Source: Neobacillus sp. Marseille-Q6967 (GTDB lineage: Bacteria > Bacillota > Bacilli > Bacillales > Cytobacillaceae). Taken from it: 64,000 bases of DNA. Made by a program: the position numbers and the translations under genes. The stretch is taken from positions 1,340,001 to 1,404,000 of the forward strand of contig NZ_CAMGZB010000001.1 of the NCBI RefSeq assembly GCF_946151075.1, given 5' to 3'. The notes beneath the pieces were generated by a model that did no database searches, was not told where the DNA came from, and saw only the letters and a list, made by a program, of their open reading frames with translations. Position 1 is the stretch's first letter. Each line of letters begins with the position of its first letter. Positions 44,983-53,800 of this stretch are shown here, in pieces.

Positions 44983-45999
44983 TTAAGCTGTCTTACTGGA
45001 TGAAAATTTGACTTTATTTTCTTTTGATTTAAGTTTTTTATGAACATACGTTATCAACAAAGCAACGAGAAAAATAAACACAAATCTTGTAACAAAATTA
45101 TTATTTATAAATGAGATCTTTGAACTGAAAATTTGGAGAATATAAATAGGGATTATATGCCAAAAGTATAACCATAGCGAATTCTCAGATAAGAAAAACA
45201 CAAATTTATTATTAAACATCTTAGTAATAAAAGAAATGTGTAGTAAAAGGTATAAAAAGAAACTTACAAATAATCCATATGAGAAATAATACATCGTCGG
45301 AGGATACTTAAATTGTTGAGTCGGGTTATAGTCATGTAAAATCATTAATCCAGTAAACACCAACAAAAAGAAGACACAAATAAATAATAGTTCTTTTAGT
45401 TTGAATAAATATAGCCTAATCCCTAAAGCTGCTATTAAACTGTAACCGAAACCATGCAAAATAAAGTGTTCAAAAAGCAGTTGGTATTTACCAATTAGGC
45501 CATGATGAATAAATACTAATAAAGCATATAATGTATACCAGCCCATTAACATTATTAAGTAAACTTTATTATCTTTGATTTTATTACTTTTATTTAAAAT
45601 CAAGGGACTAATAACTGCAACAATGAAAAATACCTTCATGATCCAAACATAACCAATTCCGTCAATCATAACATAAGATGTGATTATATCTTTTAGATTA
45701 AAATAATATTTATCCCCGGTTATTATAGAGATAATAAAAAATAAAAAGAAAAATAGTGTTAGAAAATTCCAAGTTGGAACAACTAATCGTTTGAATCGTT
45801 TAAATACATAATTGAAGTAATTAATTTCTTTGTTTTTATTACTTAAATAGAACGACACTCCTAGAAGTAAAACCATTAATGTCACATCAAAATTTCTCAA
45901 TTGGAATATAAATTCATTAGGCTGACTATGAGCGAGAATGATGCACATTATAGCTATAAACCTAAGTATATCTATTTTTCTATCTCTCTGGGCCCCCAT
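44983..45999 (-). CDS. Acyltransferase-3 family membrane O-acyltransferase
   Basis: The 338-residue protein has about ten membrane segments and the family signature RKIDILRFIAIMCIILAHSQ, where the His is thought to be catalytic, followed by FKRFKRLVVPTWNFL. OafA-type enzymes acetylate surface polysaccharides from the cytoplasmic side. At the end of locus 2, convergent to it, a role in decorating that polymer is likely (inference). The ATG at 45999 has AGGAGG upstream. It is intact. Confidence 0.85.
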   Translation of the reverse strand: MGAQRDRKIDILRFIAIMCIILAHSQPNEFIFQLRNFDVTLMVLLLGVSFYLSNKNKEINYFNYVFKRFKRLVVPTWNFLTLFFFLFFIISIITGDKYYFNLKDIITSYVMIDGIGYVWIMKVFFIVAVISPLILNKSNKIKDNKVYLIMLMGWYTLYALLVFIHHGLIGKYQLLFEHFILHGFGYSLIAALGIRLYLFKLKELLFICVFFLLVFTGLMILHDYNPTQQFKYPPTMYYFSYGLFVSFFLYLLLHISFITKMFNNKFVFFLSENSLWLYFWHIIPIYILQIFSSKISFINNNFVTRFVFIFLVALLITYVHKKLKSKENKVKFSSSKTA

Positions 46000-46313
46000 T
46001 AAAATATCCTCCTATACATTTTGTTATTCAACACCTAAAAATTATAACATAAATAAATTAGTTGAATTAAAAGCTTTAGGTGGGTCTAAACGATAAGCAA
46101 ATAATAACTAAACCTCCCATTAACCCTTTTTTTTAGTGTCTCCTAAGCTTTCTGAAGATACATAAAATATCCGTGCTAAGCCTACCCATAAAACAATGTA
46201 ACTGATTGGTTTCTTAAAAAAACCCCCAAAAATGAGCTAAACACTTCTTACTCAACCAATAAATCTTATAAATATAACATATATCCAGTAACATCCAATT
46301 TTTATGATTTGAA
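46000..46313. other. Intergenic stretch upstream of the acyltransferase and the transposon remnant
   Basis: AT-rich. It contains the probable promoter region of the minus-strand acyltransferase and possibly the most decayed N-terminal part of the transposase gene. No reading frame or hairpin that I can support. Confidence 0.4.
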
Positions 46314-47339
46314 ACCTAAAGGGGAAACTGCACAAACGAAATCTGAGGCTATTCCTTCACATTTGTTGGAACAAGCTATACTACTTCGTAAAGAAGTGTC
46401 TAGTTGGAGTGTTTGCACAAATTATACAGATACTTGAGTGGGAGGGTTTGGCAGAACCTGGTCAGATAAAACGCCCCACTCTCCAAGAAAAATTGACTGA
46501 AAGAGGCTATAGTTTCTCGACATATGAAGCTTTATTCTCAATCTTTGGAGTGGTAGCTAGACGGTTTAAAAGAGGCATCGTAATCAACTTTGGCAATAGA
46601 CATTAAATATGGTCCGTATCTACCCATTGGTCCAAATGGGACAAAAAAGCAGGTTTTTCTTGTAGCAATCCTAGACGATGTGACACGCTTTGTTCTTCAT
46701 TGTGCCTTTTATCCAACCCTAGACTCAAGAATTGTAGAAGATACTTTTAGACAAGCAATCCAAAATATGGGGTACCGGAATCTGTTTATTTTGATAACGG
46801 AAATCAATATCGAACAAAGTGGATGACTCGTACATGTTCTAAACTCGGTACACATCTTATATTTGCAACCTTATGCTCCTAAGTCAAAAGGTAAAATTGA
46901 ACGGTTTAATAGAGTTATAGATTATTTTCTAGGTGAAGTTACTTAGAGAAGCCACAAACGTTAGATCGACTAAATGAACTGTTTCAATCTTGGCTTACCG
47001 AGTGTTACCAAGAAAAATCCCATTCAGCACTTGATGAAAAAATTAGTAGCATTCAGCATTTCGGAGTGATAAAAAAGCAATATTGGTCGCCAAGTGGATA
47101 TTATTTACGATTCTTCGGATCTTGAGGAATTGACTATAGAGTATGAAGGACATTCTCCTTGGAAAGCACGTAAATTAATATTGGTGAAAAAGCGAAAAAC
47201 GGCCTGCATTACCATTCCATCTTCAAGCACAAGAAACTACTTTATCTAGATTATAAAAGCAGCAGAAGAGAAACACCAAGAACGGCAAATAGAACTGACA
47301 CCTGCAGTAACCTTCCGTGCTATTTGGAAGGAGGATTGA
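46314..47339 (+). pseudogene. DDE (rve-type) transposase remnant
   Basis: Read across frames, the segment gives LKPKGETAQTKSEAI, IQILEWEGLAEPGQIKRPTL, then the integrase core SDIKYGPYLPIGPNGTKKQ, VAILDDVTRFVLH (first Asp), VYFDNGNQYRTKWM (second Asp) and SKGKIERFNRVIDYF (Glu). At least five frameshifts and stops interrupt it and the N-terminal DNA-binding part is missing. It is followed directly by the ATPase gene of the same element. This pair is a two-gene transposon type seen in many bacilli, with a TnsB-like transposase and an ExeA/TnsC-like ATPase. Confidence 0.82.
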
Positions 47340-47343
47340 GAAA

Positions 47344-48136
47344 ATGTTTGAAACAGCATATGGGATGGAAAATACGCCTTTTTCCAGTATGTCCCTACGG
47401 ATAAATTATATGACTCTCCTATGATGCAAGAAATTCTTGGGAGGCTTAAGTACGTAGCAGAAAGACAGTTGTTTGCATTTTTACCGGCGATTGTGGTACT
47501 GGTAAAACAATTACAATTCGTAGGTTTGTATATAAACTTGATAAGGGAAAGTTTCTAAGTACTCTATTTGTCTGACTCAAAATTAACCCCTCGACACTTT
47601 TATAAAGGATTACTTGAGCAATTAGGGGCAGAGGCGGAATTTTACATGAAGTGATGCGAAACGGCAACTACATCGGGAGATTGAATTGATGAGAGGAATC
47701 CGTGGCATTCAGTCAGTGGTTGTGCTGGACGAAGCTCACCTTTTTGATAAAGAAATGCTTTAGGAGGTAAGGTTCCTGCTTAACTTCAAAATGGATGCCC
47801 AATGCCCAATGGCACTTGTCCTTGTTGGTCAGAGTGAACTCTGGGACCGCCTTGTCTTCAATCATTCTCCGTAATAAGGATTGATATCCAGTTCAAATTG
47901 GGGCATTATGACCGTGATCAAGTGGGAGAGTATGTAGCCAAACACTTAAAATATGCAGGAATGGACCAGCATTTTTTTTCGGATGGTGCTTTAGATGAAA
48001 TTCACCGATTTTCTGGAGGAGCGCAAGGCTCATAAATAAATTATGTACTCATTGTTTACTTTATGGATCACAGAACGGTATTAGAATAATAGATGATCAT
48101 ATGGTTAAGCGGGTTATTGAGGGAGAATTATCATGA
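47344..48136 (+). pseudogene. ExeA/TnsC-like AAA ATPase of the transposon, decayed
   Basis: The frame opens at ATG 47344 with GGAAGGAGG upstream and gives MFETAYGMENTPFS, then with several frameshifts TGDCGTGKTT-like Walker A, RGIQSVVVLDEAHLFDKE (Walker B), LNFKMDAQCPMALVLVGQSE and INKLCTHCLLYGS to the terminal VIEGELS. The whole length (about 265 residues) is present but cannot be translated. It supplied target selection or activation for the transposase before it. A terminator hairpin spans its stop codon. Confidence 0.85.
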
Positions 48137-48149
48137 TTCTCCCTTTTTT
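48121..48149 (+). terminator. Terminator over the transposon ATPase stop
   Basis: GGGAGAAT pairs with ATTCTCCC around a 7-base loop, followed by T6. It probably marks the functional end of the old element. Confidence 0.75.
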
Positions 48150-48464
48150 CAAATAGGTTTGGACAGTAAATCCGTCAAACTACGGACATCTAAGCTCGAC
48201 AATTTTTGGACTATATAATATATAATAACAATTAAGATTATTAATTCCCATTCCTAGTAGTCCCCTGTTGTATGGTCAGATTGAAGTTGCAGTCGAACTT
48301 CAGAGGATAATACAAATAGATAAATTGGAATAATTGCAATTAATGTAGAGCTGATTAAACTTTTAAATTCCTTATGAGAAACGATATAGTCCTTGATAAA
48401 GAACAATAAATTAATTACAATAAATGAAAAGTATTCATTTTAAAAGTAAAAGGGTGTTGTTCAT
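48150..48464. other. Intergenic stretch after the transposon remnant
   Basis: About 315 bp, AT-rich, with many stops in all frames. I see no gene, hairpin or clear inverted repeat that would mark the transposon end. AGGGTG near 48451 serves the following small gene. Confidence 0.45.
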
Positions 48465-48467
48465 TTG

Positions 48468-48581
48468 GTGATAATTCAAGAAGGTAATTTCTTAAAGGGG
48501 TTTTTGATTGGTACATCTTTGAGCATACCGCTATGGATTTCTCTTTTCGGATGGATAAAAATAATCATTCTTTTACTTTAA
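48468..48581 (+). CDS. 37-residue single-pass membrane peptide (paralogue of 24985)
   Basis: A GTG at 48468 (or the TTG one codon earlier) with AGGGTG upstream opens a 37-codon frame. The core GFLIGTSLSIPLWISLFGW aligns with LWGTSISIPLWIAFIGW of the minus-strand peptide at 24985. Both have a polar N-terminus with Glu-Gly-Asn or Gln-Gly-Asn and a hydrophobic tail. A terminator follows directly. No family name is known to me; the conservation and the terminator argue for expression. Confidence 0.6.
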   Translation: MIIQEGNFLKGFLIGTSLSIPLWISLFGWIKIIILLL

Positions 48582-48603
48582 AGTCCTTCCTGGGACTTTT
48601 TTT
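48580..48603 (+). terminator. Terminator of the small membrane peptide gene
   Basis: AAAGTCC pairs with GGACTTT around a 6-base loop, followed by a T-tract. Its first base lies in the TAA stop codon. Confidence 0.75.
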
Positions 48604-48639
48604 GTCTTCCAAATAAACGTGTGGAATCCCCCCACAGTC

Positions 48640-48735
48640 GAAAGGATTCTTAGGGGTTTTAAGTCAAACTGTTGATGAAAGGTTTTATTTTTATTCGAAC
48701 TATGTATGGCTCTTAAGTGTAAATAGTGTTATTAG
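48640..48735 (+). repeat. Dispersed repeat, copy 1 (3-prime part only)
   Basis: The stretch from AAAGGATTCTTAGGGG to TCTTAAGTGTAAATAGTGTT aligns with 60308-60398. The shared segments include TCGAACTATG and GGCTCTTAAGTGTAAAT. Only the right part of the longer repeat is present here. Confidence 0.65.
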
Positions 48736-48740
48736 AAAGA

Positions 48741-48768
48741 AAAAGACGTGTGAATTCACACGTCTTTT
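48741..48768. terminator. Perfect palindromic terminator
   Basis: AAAAGACGTGTGAA and TTCACACGTCTTTT form an uninterrupted 14-bp palindrome. It lies 46 bp beyond the HD-GYP stop and suits minus-strand termination. Confidence 0.75.
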
Positions 48769-48814
48769 CTTACGCCATTTATCATATATGCATCCAATAA
48801 CAATGCCCTTAAGA

Positions 48815-49784
48815 TCATTCCCAAGCGTTTTCCATATTTAAATCCATAATAAATTTATAAGACTTTTCCTTTGTTAGTTGCCCTTCGTGTTCGAACAGGC
48901 TAAAAAAAATATCGACTATTTTTGGATCGAATTGGGTCCCTTTATTTCTGCGAATTTCGTTAAGAGTATATTCGAGATCAAGTTCTTTTCTATAAACACG
49001 TTTAGAAGACATGGCATCAAAGGTATCTGCTACCGCAACGATTCGGGCAGCTAATGGTATTTGATCTCCCTTTAATCCTTTTGGATAACCTGTACCATCG
49101 TATCTTTCGTGATGATATAGAACAATATCTAAAACTCCATTATCTGTGAAAGTGGTAATACGCTTAATCATTTCATATCCAATCGTTGGATGAAGCTTGA
49201 TAATACTGTATTCATCATCTGTTAACCTATCAGGTTTGTTCAAAATATTTTCTGGTATACCAATTTTACCAATATCGTGCAGTAACCCTCCAATTCGAAT
49301 GGCATTACACATGTCTTTAGACAGATTCATCTTTTTAGCTATTTCAACAGCATATCTTGTGACATTTTCAGAATGATGCAGTGTATAAGTATCTCTGGAA
49401 TCTAAAGCGTTGGCAAGTGCTTTTATTAAAGCAATATTATCTTCTCTAACTTTTTGGGCATTCTTCATTAAGCCAACAGATATGAAAGTTATTAAAAGAT
49501 AGGTAAATAAATAAGCAAGAAATGTTTCTAGATTATGTGATGTTTGTGGCAGTAGAAAAAATCTACAACAGACAACAATAGTAGTCAGAAAGACTATAGA
49601 CCAAGTAGGCAAGTTATAAAACCCAATACCTAAAAAAATTGAACTGAAGATATAAAGAACATAAAAGTTTGTTTCATTTGTATTAATAAAGCCGTTAAGT
49701 ATAACGCCAAAAAGGCATAAGGATCATAAAACCCCACCTAAAATAAGTAGGATTATTAAATAATCGATTATATCTACTATTCAT
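48815..49784 (-). pseudogene. HD-GYP domain c-di-GMP phosphodiesterase-like protein, frameshifted near the N-terminus
   Basis: From 49612 down, 265 codons are open: two or three membrane segments, then an HD-GYP domain with HHSENVTRYAVEIAKKM, HDIGKIGIPE, HHERYDGTGYPKGLKG and VADTFDAM. A well-placed start (ATG 49784, GGAGGTATT upstream) lies in another frame and reads MNSRYNRLFNNPTYFRWGF. Joining near 49720 restores a single protein with extra membrane segments (LCLFGVILNGF, IFSSIFLGIGFYNLPTWS). The catalytic domain is intact, so a shortened product may still be made. HD-GYP enzymes degrade c-di-GMP. Confidence 0.78.
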
Positions 49785-49878
49785 AATACCTCCATATTGT
49801 TGGTGAATGGTTTGCTTACTCGTTTTTTATTAGTGTATTTAAAAAACGCCAACTGTTATGCATGCTTTATGATAATAG

Positions 49879-50345
49879 CTATTTGGCTTTGCTGGATTTG
49901 TAGCCGTACTTTTCCAGGTCCTCTAAAAGGGCTGTATAAATATAGTTGAACGACTCATTAGTACTAGCTTCTAATTTTTTAGCAGCATCTTTATATTTAT
50001 TGAAGAAGTAGATATATGAAATACTTTTATTATTGGCTTTCTTTGTTTTATACTCTCTATAATCATATGCTAATAATGAATTAAGTTTTTCGTTTGCCTA
50101 ACTTTCAAGGTTTTTGAAAATAAGTTGGTAATTGTTTAGAATGGATGCGGCTGTGGGCTTGCCTCCATTTTGTCTCCCCATACTGCCAGTATGATCCAAT
50201 TCAGGTAATTGGGTCGTGTAATCACCTTCTACGATTTTATCTACCATCGTATCCGTTGTATCGGAATCCTTAACTTTATGTATAAAATTAATCGAACCCA
50301 CCCCTATCGCAGAAATTAGGACAAAAATATTTCCTGTTTTTATTT
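49879..50345 (-). pseudogene. Decayed small exported protein
   Basis: Reading from about 50345: KTGNIFVLISAIGVGSINF (signal-like), then DTMVDKIVEGDYTTQLPELD and SILNNYQLIFKNLES, an in-frame stop at about 50098, then ANEKLNSLLAYDYREYKTKK and LEDLEKYGYKSSKAK to the end. The possible initiator at the N-terminus is in another frame. The stop and the lost start show a dead gene of about 150 codons. I do not recognise the family. Confidence 0.6.
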
Positions 50346-50350
50346 CTTTT

Positions 50351-50482
50351 TTACTTTAATAAAATATCATATTTTCAAAATCAGATGGGAATAATTTTTT
50401 GTTTAGGAAAATATAGGTGCCAGTCATCACCCAAAATTTAATAAAAATGCTATATCCAAATAGGATGCCCTTCAAATCGTTT
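50351..50482. other. Short non-coding stretch
   Basis: AT-rich sequence between two gene remnants. No feature supported. Confidence 0.4.
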
Positions 50483-50573
50483 TTTCCATACAATCTCTCC
50501 ATTATGGTACAAGCAGGCAACATATGATACTAACCCCATATTTCGGGTTTGTTTTAAACCAGTGATGATATAA
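50483..50573 (-). pseudogene. Fragment of a paralogue of the 703-residue secreted protein
   Basis: About 90 bp are close to 62341-62431 inside the gene at 60649. Translated on the minus strand they give YIITGLKQTRNMGLVSYVAC and NGEIVW, matching GLKQTRNAGLVSYVACLNH of the full protein. No start or remaining domain is present, so this is a relic of a second copy. Confidence 0.75.
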
Positions 50574-50707
50574 TGTTTATTCACAGAAGTTTTTATTAGT
50601 TTAAATTCAGCCCAAATTTATATAGACGGGCTCCAATTTTTTTTCTGAGTGTATTATATAGTGTAATGTCATAAAAGCTCCAATCATTCGAAAGGAAGTG
50701 TGAAAAA

Positions 50708-50878
50708 ATGAATAATAACATACCATATATTGCAGGTGCCAATGTTCTTCCACAGGCTCCAATGGCTTACGGATATGCGGCTCCTTGTGTTCATGATCGT
50801 GGGTGCGATGATTTTATCCTCATAGTTGTATTGTTTATTTTATTAATCATTGTTGGTGCAGTTTGTTTCTGTGGTTAA
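50708..50878 (+). CDS. YjcZ-family sporulation-associated small membrane protein
   Basis: The 56-residue protein has an N-terminal Ala/Pro/Tyr-rich part (VLPQAPMAYGYAAPC) and one C-terminal membrane segment, ILIVVLFILLIIVGAVC. This ending is the hallmark of the YjcZ family of tiny Bacillus proteins, several of which are sporulation-expressed. ATG 50708 has AAAGGAAGTG upstream. It is too short for most gene finders. It is intact in a region of decayed DNA. Confidence 0.8.
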   Translation: MNNNIPYIAGANVLPQAPMAYGYAAPCVHDRGCDDFILIVVLFILLIIVGAVCFCG

Positions 50879-51133
50879 AAGGACTAACCTAATCGCATGC
50901 TCTTCTTTTAAAATTTACTTGTATTCGAAAAGCTCTTCTATTAAATAATCCTCAACTTTCCAGATGAGGATTATTTGTCATTAAATGTTGATCTGCCAGA
51001 GCAATCTTAACTTCTTGTATTCAAGCACCTGTTAGTGAAAGGAGACAGAAGAAGAACTCAGCTGCAGAATGAAAATGAATGGTTACCTTCATAGGGCAAA
51101 TCGGAAGATTTGCCTATTGTTATGTTGTGTCCC

Positions 51134-51388
51134 TGCCAAAACATGACAACTTTTTTCTGAATTTTAAGTTATAAACCTTATCAAATAGGGATTTACACTG
51201 GATTTAATCAAACGTTTGCTTTACAGATTATTATGCAGGAATTCGTCAATGCCTGTCTTTTATTTAAAGAATTGTAGATACATAACGAAAAGGGAGACCA
51301 CGTCTTCGACAATGATTTTCTTAACGTGATTGCCAAGGTTCGTTTTTCAAAAGGCTTTTTACGAGATTTAAACAAACGATTAGTTGAA
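51134..51388 (+). repeat. Dispersed repeat, copy 2 (left of the catabolic block)
   Basis: It aligns over its whole length with 60088-60342 in the same orientation. Shared words include AACATGACA, AAACCTTAT, AAAGAATTGTAGAT, TTTTCTTAAC and GGTTCGTTTTTC. It is diverged, with several small gaps. Its end would translate as AKVRFSKGFLRDLNKRLVE, but no intact frame exists. Confidence 0.7.
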
Positions 51389-51510
51389 TAAGCAGATGTA
51401 GAAATTTTCCGGGTAATGTCGAGGAGGTGGTGACAAATTTAAGAATTCGGCAGTCAATCAAGTTCAATTGATTTACTAGAGGAGCTGCTTATTGTTTGAA
51501 GGAAAGAAAA
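51389..51510. other. Non-coding stretch before the IstB-like remnant
   Basis: About 120 bp with stops in all frames. GAGGAGGTGG at about 51420 looks like a ribosome binding site but is not followed by a frame of use. Confidence 0.35.
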
Positions 51511-51606
51511 ATGACAAATGAGAGTACGATTTCTAACTTACATGATAGGAGCTTAAGTGCCATGGCTGAACCATATAACGATTGGTACTACTTGCCACTA
51601 TATTGA
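51511..51606 (+). mobile_element. Possible IS21-type istB remnant
   Basis: ATG 51511 with GAAGGAAAG upstream opens a 31-codon frame, MTNESTISNLHDRSLSAMAE, that resembles the first residues of IS21 helper ATPases (pattern KLxxLRLxAMA). The similarity ends after about 24 residues and a stop follows. A chance match cannot be excluded. Confidence 0.4.
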
Positions 51607-51940
51607 AAACATTCATAACATTATAATGAAAGGAGCATCGGACAATGTTATGTTATTTATTGCTTGTGCTTTTGATTTAACAGCGTGCAGACAGTTTTTC
51701 ACCATTCATCTACTAACTACCCCTTTTTACCCTTTATCTTGTTTGCCTTTCATCCTTTTTACTTCAACCTGAACGTTTTTTTGTTTATTTTGATAACGCT
51801 GTCAATATTTAGAATAATCTGATGAATTCGATTTCACTAATCAAGGTGAAGTAATTTTGTCTGTTCGCTGTCGGATGCTTTTTTTATAATTAAAGTCATA
51901 ATCGATTATATGCAATGACTACTAGTAGAGCGGTGAGGAT
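51607..51940. other. Upstream region of the catabolic operon
   Basis: About 330 bp without a supported gene. TATAAT occurs at 51885-51890, but the nearest TTGTCT is 22 bp upstream, so the promoter is uncertain. A short open frame at 51557-51772 lacks a ribosome binding site. Confidence 0.4.
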
Positions 51941-53800
51941 ATGTTAACGACAAGAACCTTTCAGCTGGCAAACAAATTATTAATGTCAAAATCTCCATTA
52001 AGGATTAAAGATTTATCCGGAGAGTATGGTGTTAGCACGCGGACAATCAAGTATGATTTGGAGATGGTAAGGGACTGGTTCAAAGCCCAGGGTCAGCAGC
52101 TGCATTCCCAAACGAATAAAGGGATTTGGATCGAGTGCAGTGATCATGACAGATTGAGTTTGAGGAAAATCCTTACTCAGTATGAACGTTCCAACATTTA
52201 TCCGGACCAGACGATCCGTGTGAGGAAAATGATCCTGACTTTACTATTAAGCAATGAGTATATTACTGCTGCTGAACTTTCTGATTCATTGGAAGTAAGT
52301 AGAAATACCATCTTAAGCGATTTAAATAAAGTGGAAGAATTTCTTTGCTCATGGGGGCTGGAGCTTGAGCGCAAACAAAGGACTGGCTACAAACTTTTAG
52401 GGGAAGAGCTTCAAATTCGGTTGATGCTTGAGCACATGGTCTATAACGACCTGGATGATTATGAGATTTATAAAATGACGACTCGCATCACGAAGAAAGA
52501 CCAGAAAGCGGATGCTGGCCTTCTTATCGATGATGCTTTAAAGGATGCTTATAAGGAAGTTGAGGACCATATGAGGGAATTGTACGATCCTTCATTGGCT
52601 CCATTAATGCGTCTCTCTGATTTGCTGAAAATACTATTTCGAATCACGTTTTCTATTATCCGATTGAATATGGGCCATACCATCAGCAGTTATCGTATGT
52701 TAGATCAGTCCAAAATTAAAGAGGATGGATCTCAGTTTTTGGCTTCTGTTATGGAGAAGGTTCTAACTGATATGCAGCTGCCATTACTCGAAGAGGAATT
52801 CCTCTATGTAACAGGGGGCCTAGAGAAGGAAACCAAAACATTAGATGCTGTGGATATAACAGAAAAGATCATCTATTACGTAAGCAAGCTTGAGGGGATT
52901 GATTATAAAAATGATCCGAAGCTTTACAGCAATTTGCTTGCTCACTTGTCGCTGAGGTTCCAAAACGGATCTCTTTATTTAAATGAAATGAATCCGATGG
53001 AGGACGAGATTAAACGAAATCATCCCGAGCTTTTTAAAAACGTTCAGGATGCATGCCGCCGTTATATTAAACAGCATACCCTGATTGCGCAGGATTCGTT
53101 CATCAGTTTAATTGTTATTCACTTTCTAGTATCCTATGAAAATACATTTAAGCCAAAACGGAAAGTAAAGGTCCTTTATGTATGTTCAACAGGAAGAGGG
53201 GTAGCCCGGCTGATAAAAAACCGTGTTGAAAAAGAAATACCGGCTGTAGATATTGTTGCCTACTGTTCCCTTCTTGAAGTGGAAGAGATCTGTAAGAGGG
53301 AAGAGGTTGATATGATCGTCAGCGTATTCCCGGTTGAAACCAATATTCCTGTTGTGGTGGTAGAGCCGCTTCCGGGAAAAAACGATATTGAGGCCATTAG
53401 AGGGCAAATGAAATTACTGATTGGACCAGAGGCAGACGAAGTCAATCGTCTTCTTGAAGACCAAGAATTTCAGTCGATTCATGATGATATAGAAACCATC
53501 AGCCAGGAGATTATTCTGAAGGGCTTTGAAGTAACCCAGGCATTATTGGAAGCCTTTCCAAATGAAACGAAACAAGATTGGAAAAGTGCTTTTGAGATGC
53601 ATGTGTTCTTAATGGTTCACCGGTATTATTTTGACAAGCAATATGATCATTATTTTTATTCCAGTCATCCGATGGCAGACACTGATGGGGAAATGGTGAA
53701 TAAAGTTCGAAGTATTTTGGAAGATAAAGACTTGCATGTTCATGATGCTGAAGTTTTTACTCTATTACAATACCTAAAAAAAATGGAGGTGAATGTATGA
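51941..53800 (+). CDS. BglG/MtlR-type PRD-containing transcriptional regulator
   Basis: The 619-residue protein has two N-terminal helix-turn-helix domains (about 5-60 with YGVSTRTIKYDLEMV, and 85-150 with LEVSRNTILSDLNKVEEF), two PRD domains (about 200-300 and 305-405, with LLAHLSLR), an EIIB-like domain (about 415-500, KVLYVCSTGRGVARLI with a possible phospho-cysteine) and a further PRD-like C-terminus (MHVFLMVHRYYF). Such regulators sense PTS phosphorylation and activate a linked catabolic operon. GGTGAGG precedes the ATG. It overlaps the metallohydrolase gene by four bases and so is co-expressed with the operon. Confidence 0.88.
   Translation: MLTTRTFQLANKLLMSKSPLRIKDLSGEYGVSTRTIKYDLEMVRDWFKAQGQQLHSQTNKGIWIECSDHDRLSLRKILTQYERSNIYPDQTIRVRKMILTLLLSNEYITAAELSDSLEVSRNTILSDLNKVEEFLCSWGLELERKQRTGYKLLGEELQIRLMLEHMVYNDLDDYEIYKMTTRITKKDQKADAGLLIDDALKDAYKEVEDHMRELYDPSLAPLMRLSDLLKILFRITFSIIRLNMGHTISSYRMLDQSKIKEDGSQFLASVMEKVLTDMQLPLLEEEFLYVTGGLEKETKTLDAVDITEKIIYYVSKLEGIDYKNDPKLYSNLLAHLSLRFQNGSLYLNEMNPMEDEIKRNHPELFKNVQDACRRYIKQHTLIAQDSFISLIVIHFLVSYENTFKPKRKVKVLYVCSTGRGVARLIKNRVEKEIPAVDIVAYCSLLEVEEICKREEVDMIVSVFPVETNIPVVVVEPLPGKNDIEAIRGQMKLLIGPEADEVNRLLEDQEFQSIHDDIETISQEIILKGFEVTQALLEAFPNETKQDWKSAFEMHVFLMVHRYYFDKQYDHYFYSSHPMADTDGEMVNKVRSILEDKDLHVHDAEVFTLLQYLKKMEVNV

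Noticed and set aside
47446..47667. 73-codon minus-strand frame in the transposon ATPase
   Set aside because: It is antisense to a clearly recognisable decayed ATPase.
51557..51772. 71-codon plus-strand frame upstream of the PRD regulator
   Set aside because: No ribosome binding site; product has no domain; the region holds remnants.
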